Positions 42,798-51,528 of a DNA stretch of 64,000 bases are shown here, one piece after another; the stretch's first letter is position 1; every line of letters begins with the position of its first letter. The stretch is from assembly GCF_023074075.1 (NCBI RefSeq), contig NZ_JADPKT010000055.1:1-64000 (forward strand), read 5' to 3'. This stretch comes from Bradyrhizobium sp. 138 (GTDB taxonomy: Bacteria > Pseudomonadota > Alphaproteobacteria > Rhizobiales > Xanthobacteraceae). Under the pieces are notes generated by a model that was not told the DNA's origin, did no database searches, and worked only from the letters and a program-made list of their open reading frames with translations. The position numbers were made by a program, and so were the translations under genes.

Positions 42798-43727
42798 ATG
42801 CTTCGCGTCGTCGTCCTGGGCGCCGCAGCCGGCGGCGGAGTGCCGCAATGGAATTGCGGCTGCGAGGGCTGCCGGGCGGCCCGTGAAAACGGCCCAGAGC
42901 TTCAGAGAACCCAGGCCTCGGTCGCCTTCAGCGGCGACGGCGAGCATTGGTTCCTGATCAACGCCTCCCCCGATCTGCGCCAGCAATTGAATGCCACGCC
43001 GCAACTGCACCCCAAGGCCGGGGCGCTGCGCCATACGCCGATTGCGGGCGTGATCTTGACCAACAGCGAAGTGGATGCGGTGGCGGGCCTGCTGTCGATG
43101 CGCGAGAGCTCGCCGTTCGCGATCTATGCGCATGAGAAAGTGCTGGCGATCCTTGCCAGCAACAGCATCTTCAACGTGCTGAACGAGAAGCACGTCCGGC
43201 GCCAGCCGATGGCTATCGGCGAGCCATTCGAGCCGCGCCTCACCGACGGCGCGCGCTCGGGCCTGGAGGTGCTGCCCTTCGCGGTCTCAGGCAAATCGGC
43301 CTGGTATCTGGAAGGCAAGGCGCATCCCGGCGGCGAGAGCGGCGACGGCGATACGCTGGGGCTGAAGATCACCGACAAGGCGACCGGTAAGTGCTTTTAC
43401 TTCATCGCCGCCTGCGCCGAAATCACCGACGCGCTCAAGACCGAGATCGACGGCGCTTCGCTCGTGTTCTTCGACGGCACGGTCTGGCAGGACGATGAGA
43501 TGATCCGGGCCGGGCTCGGCCACAAGACCGGCAAGAGCATGGGCCATATCGCGATGTCCGGCGAGGATGGCGCCATCGCAAGGCTGGCCGACCTCACACT
43601 CGACAGGAAGGTATTTCTGCATATCAATAACTCGAATCCGGCGTTGCTGCCCGGCTCAAGCGAGCGCAAGGCCGCGGAGGCGGCAGGCTGGCAGATACCG
43701 GCTGACGGAACGGAGATCGTGCTGTGA
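42798..43727 (+). CDS. pqqB: PqqB, PQQ biosynthesis hydroxylase-type metallohydrolase-fold protein
   Basis: A 309-residue metallo-beta-lactamase-fold protein of the PQQ pathway. The N-terminus VVVLGAAAGGGVPQWNCGC and CEGCRAAREN, with its Cys pattern, is diagnostic; the family is thought to hydroxylate the Glu-Tyr intermediate. The segments LINASPDLRQQL and FFDGTVWQDDEMI are typical. AGGAG precedes the ATG. The stop TGA overlaps the GTG start of pqqC by four bases. Length agrees with known PqqB. Confidence 0.95.
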   Translation: MLRVVVLGAAAGGGVPQWNCGCEGCRAARENGPELQRTQASVAFSGDGEHWFLINASPDLRQQLNATPQLHPKAGALRHTPIAGVILTNSEVDAVAGLLSMRESSPFAIYAHEKVLAILASNSIFNVLNEKHVRRQPMAIGEPFEPRLTDGARSGLEVLPFAVSGKSAWYLEGKAHPGGESGDGDTLGLKITDKATGKCFYFIAACAEITDALKTEIDGASLVFFDGTVWQDDEMIRAGLGHKTGKSMGHIAMSGEDGAIARLADLTLDRKVFLHINNSNPALLPGSSERKAAEAAGWQIPADGTEIVL

Positions 43728-44503
43728 ATGCGGCGTCAATGACGGGAATGACTGCGCTCTCGATCGGCAAGGACCTCAGACTCAATTCCGCCGAGGAGCT
43801 CGAGGCGACGCTGCGCCATATCGGGGCGACGCGCTATCACAGCCTGCATCCTTTCCATAAGCTGCTGCACGGCGGCAAACTCAACAAGGGCCAGGTCCAA
43901 GCCTGGGCGCTGAACCGCTACTATTACCAGAGCACGATCCCGATCAAGGACGCGGTCGTGATCTCGCGCTTCCGCGACCGCGCCACGCGGCTGGAATGGC
44001 GCCACCGCATCGAAGACCACGACGGCGATGTCGGAAGCGAAGGCGGCATCGAGCGCTGGCTGAAGCTGACCGAAGGCCTCGGCCTCGACACGACCTATGT
44101 GGAATCGACCGAAGGCATTTTGCCGGCGACGCGCTTCGCGGTGGAGGCTTATGTGCACTATTGCCGCGAAAAGAGCCCGCTGGAGGCGATCGCCTCCTCA
44201 CTCACCGAATTGTTCGCGCCGAACCTGCACGAAGAGCGCATCTCCGGCATGCTGGAGCATTACGATTTCGTCAACCCCGACATCATGAGCTACTTCAAGC
44301 GTCGCCTGGCCCAGGCGCCGCGCGATGCCGGCTTTGCGCTCGACTATGTCAAGGCGCACGCCACGACGCCGGAGCAGCGCGCGCAGGTCTGCAACGCGCT
44401 GATCTTCAAGACCAACGTGTTGTGGGTGCAGCTCGATGCGCTCCAGCACGCCTATGTCGAGGGCCACATTCCGCCGGGCGCGTTCGTGCCCAAAGCGGCC
44501 TAG
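43724..44503 (+). CDS. pqqC: PqqC, pyrroloquinoline-quinone synthase
   Basis: A 259-residue cofactor-independent oxidase that performs the final ring closure and oxidation to PQQ. Conserved active-site pieces are present: RYHSLHPFHKLLHGG, NRYYYQSTIPIKDA, RHRIEDHDGD, FAVEAYVHYCRE and EHYDFVNPDIM. The GTG start overlaps the pqqB stop, implying translational coupling. A later in-frame ATG exists but would lose the normal N-terminus only slightly, so the start is uncertain by a few codons. The pqqD ATG follows eleven bases after the stop. Confidence 0.95.
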   Translation: MNAASMTGMTALSIGKDLRLNSAEELEATLRHIGATRYHSLHPFHKLLHGGKLNKGQVQAWALNRYYYQSTIPIKDAVVISRFRDRATRLEWRHRIEDHDGDVGSEGGIERWLKLTEGLGLDTTYVESTEGILPATRFAVEAYVHYCREKSPLEAIASSLTELFAPNLHEERISGMLEHYDFVNPDIMSYFKRRLAQAPRDAGFALDYVKAHATTPEQRAQVCNALIFKTNVLWVQLDALQHAYVEGHIPPGAFVPKAA

Positions 44504-44514
44504 GGAGTCACGGG

Positions 44515-44826
44515 ATGGCCGGGCCGCGCAATATCAGCGTCAGCGAGGCAAGCCGCCCGGTGCTGCCGCGGCATGCCAAGCTGAAATATGACGAGACGCG
44601 ACAGGTCTGGGTGATCCTGGCGCCGGAACGGGTGCTGGCGCCGGATGAGATCGCGGTCGAGGTCTTGCAACTCTGCGACGGCAAGCGCAGTGTCGGCGAC
44701 GTGTCCGATCTGTTAGCTGCGAAATACGCAGCTCCCCGCGAGGCGATCCTGGCCGACGTCATCGTCATGCTGCAGGATCTCGCCGACAAGGGCTTTCTCA
44801 CCGAGAGCAGGGAGAAGACGTCATGA
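44515..44826 (+). CDS. pqqD: PqqD, peptide chaperone for PqqA
   Basis: A 103-residue member of the RiPP recognition element family that binds PqqA and presents it to PqqE. The segment LPRHAKLKYDETRQVWVIL, with LAPERVLAPDEIAVEVLQ after it, is diagnostic. The start lies in TAGGGAGTCACGGGATG, so GGGAG is the ribosome-binding site. The stop overlaps the pqqE start by four bases (ATGA). Length is normal for PqqD. Confidence 0.94.
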   Translation: MAGPRNISVSEASRPVLPRHAKLKYDETRQVWVILAPERVLAPDEIAVEVLQLCDGKRSVGDVSDLLAAKYAAPREAILADVIVMLQDLADKGFLTESREKTS

Positions 44827-46004
44827 GCGACGTGACCATCCCACCCAGCGACAGCCTCGCGGTGCTGGAGAAGCAGCGCTCGACGGCGGAGACGTTCGGC
44901 ATTCCGCTCGCGGTGCTGCTCGAGATCACCCATCGCTGCCCGCTGCAATGCCCCTATTGCTCCAACCCGGTCGAGCTCGACCGCTCGGGCAAGGAGCTGA
45001 CGACGGATGAATGGAAGAAGGTGCTGAGCGAGCTTGCCGAGATCGGCGTGCTGCAGGTGCATTTCTCCGGCGGCGAGCCGACGGCGCGCAAGGACCTCGT
45101 CGAGCTGGTCAAGCATGCCAGCGACGTCGGGCTCTATACCAACCTGATCACCTCGGCGGTGCTGCTGACGCGCGAGAAGCTCGGCGAGCTGGCGGATGCC
45201 GGGCTCTGCCATGTGCAGATCAGCTTCCAGGGCGTCGAGGAAGGCCTCGCCGATCGCGTCGCCGGCTACAGGAACGGCCATCGCAAAAAGCTTGAAGTGG
45301 CGAAATGGACGCGCGAGCTCGACCTGCCGCTCACCGTGAATGCGGTGATGCATCGGCAGAACCTGCACCAGCTTCGTGATATCATCCAGATGTCAGTCGA
45401 TCTCGATGCCGACCGGCTCGAGGTCGCCAATGTCCAATATTACGGCTGGGCACTGAAGAACCGCGCCGCGCTGATGCCGACGGTGGCGCAGCTCGATGAG
45501 TGCACTGAAATTGTCGAGGAGGCTCGCGAGCGGCTCAAGGGCACGCTTGCGATCGATTACGTCGTTCCCGACTACTACGCGTTGCGGCCGAAGAAATGCA
45601 TGGGCGGCTGGGGCCGCCAGTTCTTCAACATCTCGCCCGCGGGCAAGGTGCTGCCCTGCCACGCCGCCGAGAGCATCACCGGGCTCGAGTTCGAGTCGGT
45701 GCGCTCCAACCATTCGATCGCCTGGATCTGGCAGAACTCCGAGGCCTTCAACCGCTATCGCGGCACCGGCTGGATGAAGGAGCCGTGCAAGTCTTGCGAA
45801 TTCCGCGAGATCGATTTCGGCGGCTGCCGTTGCCAGGCCTTCGCGCTGACCGGGGACGCCGCCAACACCGACCCGGCCTGCGCGCTGTCGCCGGTGCACG
45901 AGACCATCTTCAAGCAGGCGGAAGCCGAGGCCGAGGGCGAAACCAGCCGCTTCCTCTATCGCAATTTCGCCGGCGGCACCCTGGAATCCGAGAATGGGAC
46001 CTGA
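44823..46004 (+). CDS. pqqE: PqqE, radical SAM enzyme of PQQ biosynthesis
   Basis: A 393-residue radical SAM protein that forms the C-C bond between Glu and Tyr of PqqA. The SAM cluster ligands are Cys39, Cys43 and Cys46 in HRCPLQCPYCS. The GGEPT-type SAM-binding motif occurs in HFSGGEPTARKD. The C-terminal SPASM domain contributes several Cys residues (PCKSCEFREIDFGGCRCQ and others) for auxiliary iron-sulfur clusters. The gene overlaps both neighbours: pqqD by four bases and the following iminopeptidase by eleven. Confidence 0.95.
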   Translation: MSDVTIPPSDSLAVLEKQRSTAETFGIPLAVLLEITHRCPLQCPYCSNPVELDRSGKELTTDEWKKVLSELAEIGVLQVHFSGGEPTARKDLVELVKHASDVGLYTNLITSAVLLTREKLGELADAGLCHVQISFQGVEEGLADRVAGYRNGHRKKLEVAKWTRELDLPLTVNAVMHRQNLHQLRDIIQMSVDLDADRLEVANVQYYGWALKNRAALMPTVAQLDECTEIVEEARERLKGTLAIDYVVPDYYALRPKKCMGGWGRQFFNISPAGKVLPCHAAESITGLEFESVRSNHSIAWIWQNSEAFNRYRGTGWMKEPCKSCEFREIDFGGCRCQAFALTGDAANTDPACALSPVHETIFKQAEAEAEGETSRFLYRNFAGGTLESENGT

Positions 46005-46992
46005 CGCCGACGCAGGCACAGCCGCCAAAGAAGCGACGAGGCGTGCCGATCCCTTTGCGCCGCTGACCTCCGACATGCTCGACGTCGGCGACGGCCATGA
46101 GCTCTATGTCGAGAGCGTCGGCCGCAGCGACGGCATCCCCGCGATCTATCTGCACGGCGGCCCCGGCAGCGGCTGCCAGCCCGATCATCGCCGGCTTTTC
46201 GATCCCGAGCGGATGCACGCGGTGCTGTTCGACCAGCGCGGCTGCGGCCGCAGCCGTCCCAAGGGATCGCGCGAGCACAACACCACGGCGCATCTGATCG
46301 CGGACATGGAGACAATTCGCGAGAAGTTCGGCTTTGGCCGCTGGATGGTGGTCGGCGGCTCCTGGGGCGCGACGCTGGCGCTGGCGTATGCAGAGGCGCA
46401 TCCCGAGCGGGTGTCCGGCATTGCATTGCGCGCGACGTTTCTCGGCACGCGGACGGAGGTCGAGACGGCGTTCACGGCGCGCCTGTCGCAATTCTATCCC
46501 GCGCTGTACGAGGATTTCCTCAGCGTGCTGCCGCTGGACGAGCGCGCGCGACCGGTGGAGGCCTATTGGCGCCGCATCCTCGATGCCGATCCTGCCGTGC
46601 ACGGACCTGCAGTACGCGCCTGGCACGACACCGAGCGCGTCTTGTCCGAGCACAAGGCGGCCAAGACGCGGCTGGACCTCGCGTCACTGAACGTCTGGCG
46701 CACGCTGCCGGCGACGCCGTTCATGGAGGCGCATTATTTCATCAACAACTCCTTCATGATCCAAGACCAGTTGTTGCGGAACGCAGCCCGGCTCGCCGGC
46801 ATTTCCGGCATCATCGTGCAGGGCCGCTACGATCTGTTGTGTCCTCCCGAGACATCGCAAGCCCTAACCAAAGTATGGCCGGGTTCCGAGCTTCGCATCG
46901 TGGAAGGCGCCGGACATTCGCTCTATGATGCCGGCGTGAGGGACGCGGTGATGAAGTCGATCGCGGACCTCGCATCGAAGACCGCGCGATGA
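45994..46992 (+). CDS. Proline iminopeptidase-like alpha/beta hydrolase
   Basis: A 332-residue enzyme of the proline iminopeptidase family. The oxyanion motif HGGPG is at 54-58, the nucleophile Ser123 lies in GGSWGATLAL, Asp280 in GRYDLLCPP and His308 in GAGHSLYD, so the triad is complete. It has no signal peptide and is cytoplasmic. Its ATG lies within pqqE, overlapping the end by eleven bases, so it is translated with the PQQ operon. PqqA must be trimmed after cross-linking; peptidases of various kinds occur in other pqq clusters, so a role in this step is attractive but unproven. A stand-alone peptidase is the alternative. Confidence 0.85.
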   Translation: MGPDADAGTAAKEATRRADPFAPLTSDMLDVGDGHELYVESVGRSDGIPAIYLHGGPGSGCQPDHRRLFDPERMHAVLFDQRGCGRSRPKGSREHNTTAHLIADMETIREKFGFGRWMVVGGSWGATLALAYAEAHPERVSGIALRATFLGTRTEVETAFTARLSQFYPALYEDFLSVLPLDERARPVEAYWRRILDADPAVHGPAVRAWHDTERVLSEHKAAKTRLDLASLNVWRTLPATPFMEAHYFINNSFMIQDQLLRNAARLAGISGIIVQGRYDLLCPPETSQALTKVWPGSELRIVEGAGHSLYDAGVRDAVMKSIADLASKTAR

Positions 46993-47005
46993 GAGGACAA
47001 GAACA

Positions 47006-47683
47006 ATGCCGCTCGCCGGGAAAGGCATGCTGCTGACGTCGATGAATATCGACGCAGCCGACGAGGCCGATTTCAACCGCTGGTACGATCGCGAGCATCT
47101 GGAAGAGCGGGTTGCGATCGACGGATTCCTGGAGGCGCGGCGCTACGTCGCGCACGCCGCCAATCCCAAATACCTCTCGCTGTACTCGACCGCGACGTTA
47201 GAGGTGCTCGACAGTCCTGCCTACCGGGCGCGGCTGGCCAATCAAACCGACTGGTCACGACAGAGCATGGCGCGCTTCAAGGACATGCTGCGCGTCGTCG
47301 CGCGCATCACCATCAGCAACGGCACCGGTCGGGGCGCTGCGCTCGGCGTGGTGCGGCTGCGGCCGACGCCCGACAATGCGGCGTCCTGGCGTGATGCGCT
47401 GCAAGACAGACTAACGCCGGACAAGCGCGACGGCATCATCTCGATGCATCTGCTCGAAAGCGAACCGGAATTGTCGGGCGCAACGGCCGGCATTCCGGCG
47501 GTGCGCAATGAAGGCGCGCGCGACTGGTTCGTGCTGATCGATGGCACCCAGGTCGGCGCGGTCTCGGGCGTCATCGCCGAGCGCTTCACGGGTCCCGCGG
47601 CGGCGCCCTTTCCGCTTCCCGTCTCCGTCGGCACCTACTGCCTGATGTGGGATCTCGCGAAGAGCGATATCGCGCACGGCTGA
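47006..47683 (+). CDS. Hypothetical protein, probable dimeric alpha/beta-barrel fold
   Basis: A 225-residue protein. The N-terminal portion LLTSMNIDAADEADFNRWYD, followed by EHLEERVAIDGFLEARRY, matches the EthD/DUF4286-like ferredoxin fold in which a small domain forms dimers. A second similar repeat may lie in the C-terminal half. GAGAGGAC precedes the ATG. It lies 13 bases after the iminopeptidase gene, so it is the probable last gene of the pqq transcript. No catalytic residue set is recognised. Confidence 0.75.
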   Translation: MPLAGKGMLLTSMNIDAADEADFNRWYDREHLEERVAIDGFLEARRYVAHAANPKYLSLYSTATLEVLDSPAYRARLANQTDWSRQSMARFKDMLRVVARITISNGTGRGAALGVVRLRPTPDNAASWRDALQDRLTPDKRDGIISMHLLESEPELSGATAGIPAVRNEGARDWFVLIDGTQVGAVSGVIAERFTGPAAAPFPLPVSVGTYCLMWDLAKSDIAHG

Positions 47684-47911
47684 CACGCTCACATGCACCG
47701 CAACATGCTGCACCGCACGCGTCGGCGTTAATGCTGTGCGCGCGCAGCTCCTATGAAAGAGGGGAAGCGCGCAAATTTGCCGTTGTACTTCGGAACGGTT
47801 CTAATAAGCTAACCCAATGACGTCATTCAGAAACCAGATCGCCGCGCGTTAAGCGTTCGCCAAGCTCAAAAGAGGCCGCCGGGTCTTTGAGCCTGCGCGG
47901 ACAGGGTAGGA

Positions 47912-49711
47912 ATGAAACCGACCGATATTGCGGCCCCCGACTACTTTCACAAAGTGGTCGATTGCCAATGGGCCTGTCCTGCGCACACCCCGGTTCCCGA
48001 ATACATCCGACTGATCGCCCAAGGCCGCTATAGCGACGCCTACATGATCAATTGGAAATCGAACGTGTTTCCCGGCATCCTGGGACGCACCTGCGATCGT
48101 CCATGCGAGCCGGCGTGCCGCCGCGGACGCGTCGAGGAAACACCGGTCGCGATCTGCCGCCTCAAGCGCGTTGCCGCCGATTTCAAGGACGACATCAAGC
48201 AACGCCTGCCGCGCCCCGCGGCGAAGAACGGCAAGCGCGTCGCCTTCGTCGGCGGCGGCCCGGCCTCGCTGACGGTGGCGCGCGATCTCGCGCCACTCGG
48301 CTATCACTGCACCGTGTTCGACGCCGATCCTGAAGCCGGCGGGATGATGCGCACGCAGATCCCGAAATTCCGCCTGCCCAATTCCGTGATCGACGAGGAG
48401 ACCGGTTACATCCTGGGCCTCGGCGTCGACTTCAAAGGCGGTCACCGCATCGAGAGCATGAAGGCGCTGCTCGCGGAGAAATACGACGCGATCTTCGTCG
48501 GCTCCGGCGCCCCGCGCGGCCGCGAGCTCGACATTCCCGGCCGCAAGGAAGCCGCCGCCAATATCCATATCGGCATCGAGTGGCTGGCCTCGGTCTCGTT
48601 CGGCCATATCGACAAAATCGGCAAGCGCGTCATCGTGCTCGGCGGCGGCAACACCGCGATGGATTGCTGCCGCACCGCGCGCCGGCTCGGCGGCGAGAAA
48701 GTCACCGTGATCGTACGTTCCGGCTTCGACGAGATGAAGGCCTCGCCCTGGGAGAAGGAAGACGCGATCCACGAGGACATCCCGATCCTCAACTACATGG
48801 TCCCGGTGGCATTCAAGCATGTCGCCGGCAAGCTGATCGGCGTCACCTTCCAGCACGTCAAAGCCGAATACGACGCCAAAGGCCGCCGCAATCTGGTGCC
48901 TTCGGGCGATCCCGATCAGACCATTCCCTGCGACGACGTGCTGGTCGCGGTCGGCCAGGAGAACGCCTTCCCCTGGATCGAGCAGGATTGCGGCATCGAG
49001 TTCGACAAATGGCACATGCCCAAGGTCGATCCCAAGACATTCGTCTCGACCAATCCGAAGGTGTTTTTCGGCGGCGACGCCGCGTTCGGCCCGAAGAACA
49101 TCATCTGGGCGGTCGCGCACGGCCATGACGCCGCGCTGTCGATTCACAAGATGCTGTCGGGCGAGGACATCACCGAGCGCCCGCTGCCGGAGGTGCAGGT
49201 CTCATCGCAAAAGATGGGCATCCACGAATGGAGCTATGACAACGACATCTCCATCGACAAGCGTTACAAGGTGCCGCATCGCGACAAGGTGATTGCGCTG
49301 AAGGACATCCGCGCCGAGGTCGAGCTCGGCTACGACGTCAAGCTGGCCCTCGGCGAAGCCGAGCGCTGCCTGAACTGCGACGTACAGACGGTGTTCTCGA
49401 CCTCGCTCTGCATCGAATGCGATGCCTGCGCCGACATCTGCCCGATGGATTGCATCACCTTCACCGGCAACGGTGAGGAAAGCGATTTGCGCCAGCGCCT
49501 GAAGGCGCCCTCGGCGCATCCGGACCAGGATCTCTACGTCTCCGCCGATCTCAAGACCGGTCGCGTCATGGTGAAGGACGAGGACGTCTGCCTGCATTGC
49601 GGGCTCTGCGCCGAGCGCTGTCCCACCGGCGCCTGGGACATGCAGAAATATTTCATCGAGATGACCCACGCAGGTTCGACATGCCCGACAAAAAGCCGAT
49701 CAGCAGCGTAA
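47912..49711 (+). CDS. GltD-like iron-sulfur flavoprotein of a 2-oxoacid oxidoreductase
   Basis: A 599-residue protein of the glutamate synthase small-subunit (GltD/NfnB) type. The N-terminal iron-sulfur domain has Cys18 and Cys22 (CQWACPAH) and Cys61, Cys65 and Cys69 (TCDRPCEPACRR). An FAD site GGGPASLTVARDL and an NAD(P)-type site VLGGGNTAMDCCRTARR follow. The C-terminus carries two ferredoxin-type clusters, CIECDACADICPMDC and CLHCGLCAERCPTG. It overlaps the alpha subunit gene by 31 bases. The product most likely passes electrons from the oxidoreductase to NAD(P), acting as its built-in ferredoxin and reductase. Confidence 0.9.
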   Translation: MKPTDIAAPDYFHKVVDCQWACPAHTPVPEYIRLIAQGRYSDAYMINWKSNVFPGILGRTCDRPCEPACRRGRVEETPVAICRLKRVAADFKDDIKQRLPRPAAKNGKRVAFVGGGPASLTVARDLAPLGYHCTVFDADPEAGGMMRTQIPKFRLPNSVIDEETGYILGLGVDFKGGHRIESMKALLAEKYDAIFVGSGAPRGRELDIPGRKEAAANIHIGIEWLASVSFGHIDKIGKRVIVLGGGNTAMDCCRTARRLGGEKVTVIVRSGFDEMKASPWEKEDAIHEDIPILNYMVPVAFKHVAGKLIGVTFQHVKAEYDAKGRRNLVPSGDPDQTIPCDDVLVAVGQENAFPWIEQDCGIEFDKWHMPKVDPKTFVSTNPKVFFGGDAAFGPKNIIWAVAHGHDAALSIHKMLSGEDITERPLPEVQVSSQKMGIHEWSYDNDISIDKRYKVPHRDKVIALKDIRAEVELGYDVKLALGEAERCLNCDVQTVFSTSLCIECDACADICPMDCITFTGNGEESDLRQRLKAPSAHPDQDLYVSADLKTGRVMVKDEDVCLHCGLCAERCPTGAWDMQKYFIEMTHAGSTCPTKSRSAA

Positions 49712-51528
49712 ACGACTTCGTCGTCCGCTTCGCCAACGTCAACGGCTCGGGCTCGGCCAGCGCCAACGAGATGTTCGCCCGCGCGATCCTGCGCCACGGC
49801 GTTCCGGTGTCGCCGCGCAACATCTTCCCCTCCAACATCCAGGGCCTGCCGACCTGGTACGAGGTGCGGGTCACCGAAGACGGTCATCTCGGCGCCCGCG
49901 GCGGCGTCGACATGATGGTCGCCATGAACCCGCAGACCTGGGACAAGGACGTCGCCGGCATCGAGCCGGGCGGCTATCTGTTCTACGATTCGACCAAGCC
50001 GATGCCGTCGACCAAATTCCGCGACGACATCACCGTGATCGGGGTGCCGCTCACCGCCATCACCAATTCGACCTACACCGATCCGCGCCAGCGCCAGCTG
50101 TTCAAGAACATCATCTATCTCGGCGCGCTCTCGGCGCTGCTCGACATGGACCCGAAACTGATCGAGCAGCTGATCGGCGAGCAGTACAAGGGCAAGGAGA
50201 AGCTCTTGTCCTCCAACGTCCATGCGCTGCATCTCGGCCGCGATTGGGCGCTGCAAAACCTGAAGTGCCCGATCGGGCTGCGGGTGAAGAAGTCTGACAA
50301 GGTCGGCGACCGCATCTTCATCGAAGGCAACAGCGCCGCCGCGCTCGGCGCCGTCTACGGCGGCGCCACCGTCTGCGCCTGGTATCCGATCACGCCGTCC
50401 TCGTCGGTGGCGGAGGCCTTTACAGCCCATTGCAAGAAATACCGGCACGATCCGGAGACGGGCAAAGCCAAATACGCCATCGTGCAAGGCGAGGACGAGC
50501 TTGCCTCGATCGGCATCGTGATCGGCGCGTCCTGGAACGGTGCCCGCGCCTTCACCGCGACCTCCGGCCCCGGCATTTCCTTGATGACCGAGTTCATCGG
50601 CCTCTCCTACTTTGCCGAGATCCCGGCCGTGATCATGAACATCCAGCGCGCCGGTCCCTCGACGGGCATGCCGACCCGCACCCAGCAATGCGACATCATC
50701 GCCTGCGCCTATGCCTCGCACGGCGACACCAAGCATGTGCTGCTGTTCCCCGAAGATCCCGCCGAGGCCTTCGAGTTCGCGGCCGCCGCCTTCGATCTCG
50801 CCGAGCGGCTGCAGACCACGATCTTCCTGATGCTCGATCTCGACATCGGCATGAACCACCGGCTCTGCCGTCCGCTGAAGTGGGACGATGCCAAGCAATA
50901 TGACCGCGGCAAGGTGATGACCGCGGAGATGCTGGAAGAGGGACGCGACTTCGGCCGCTATCTCGACGTCGACGGCGACGGCATTCCCTACCGCACCTAT
51001 CCCGGCACGCACCCGACCAAGGGCTCCTATTTTACCCGTGGCACCTCGCGCGATCGCTATGCCCGCTACTCCGAGGAAGGCTCCGTCTACGCCGACAACA
51101 TGCAGCGCCTGATGCGCAAGTTCGAGACCGCACAGGATCTGGTGCCGCGGCCGCTGCAGGCCAATGCGGAACGGCCGACCAAATACGGCGTGATCTATTT
51201 TGGCTCGACCTCGCCAGCGATGGACGAGGCGATCGGCCTGTTGGAAGCGCGCGGGCATCAGCTCGACCGCCTGCGCATCCGCGCCTTCCCGTTCCATTCC
51301 AGCGTGGCGAGCTTCCTCGCCGAGCACGACTTCGTCTACGTGGTCGAGCAGAACCGCGACAGCCAGCTCCGCCAGCTCATCGTCAATGAGAACGGCATCG
51401 ACCCGGTGCGGCTCGTGCCGATCGTGCACTATGACGGCTCGCCGATCACCGCCCGTTTCATCGCGAAAGCCATTGGCGACCACCAGGATCATCTCAAGGT
51501 GACCCCGCTCCGCAAGGCCGTGTCATGA
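49681..51528 (+). CDS. korA: 2-oxoacid:acceptor oxidoreductase alpha subunit (gamma-alpha fusion)
   Basis: A 615-residue subunit. Residues 1-190 are the gamma domain (NGSGSASANEMFARAILRHG and GLPTWYEVRVTEDG), the remainder the alpha domain, with AWYPITPSSSVAEAF and FTATSGPGISLMTEF. This order is that of 2-oxoglutarate or 2-oxoacid oxidoreductases, which oxidise a 2-oxoacid and CoA to acyl-CoA, CO2 and reduced ferredoxin. The ATG at 49681 lies inside the end of the flavoprotein gene; a frame opens 84 bases earlier without support. It shares a four-base ATGA overlap with the beta subunit. The symbol is by analogy; the exact substrate is not shown by sequence. Confidence 0.9.
   Translation: MPDKKPISSVNDFVVRFANVNGSGSASANEMFARAILRHGVPVSPRNIFPSNIQGLPTWYEVRVTEDGHLGARGGVDMMVAMNPQTWDKDVAGIEPGGYLFYDSTKPMPSTKFRDDITVIGVPLTAITNSTYTDPRQRQLFKNIIYLGALSALLDMDPKLIEQLIGEQYKGKEKLLSSNVHALHLGRDWALQNLKCPIGLRVKKSDKVGDRIFIEGNSAAALGAVYGGATVCAWYPITPSSSVAEAFTAHCKKYRHDPETGKAKYAIVQGEDELASIGIVIGASWNGARAFTATSGPGISLMTEFIGLSYFAEIPAVIMNIQRAGPSTGMPTRTQQCDIIACAYASHGDTKHVLLFPEDPAEAFEFAAAAFDLAERLQTTIFLMLDLDIGMNHRLCRPLKWDDAKQYDRGKVMTAEMLEEGRDFGRYLDVDGDGIPYRTYPGTHPTKGSYFTRGTSRDRYARYSEEGSVYADNMQRLMRKFETAQDLVPRPLQANAERPTKYGVIYFGSTSPAMDEAIGLLEARGHQLDRLRIRAFPFHSSVASFLAEHDFVYVVEQNRDSQLRQLIVNENGIDPVRLVPIVHYDGSPITARFIAKAIGDHQDHLKVTPLRKAVS

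Noticed and set aside
47784..47830. GGAAC near 47796 as an EcfG promoter for the oxidoreductase operon
   Set aside because: No CGTT follows at 16 or 17 bases. The GAAC-G-GTTC dyad there is only nine bases long.
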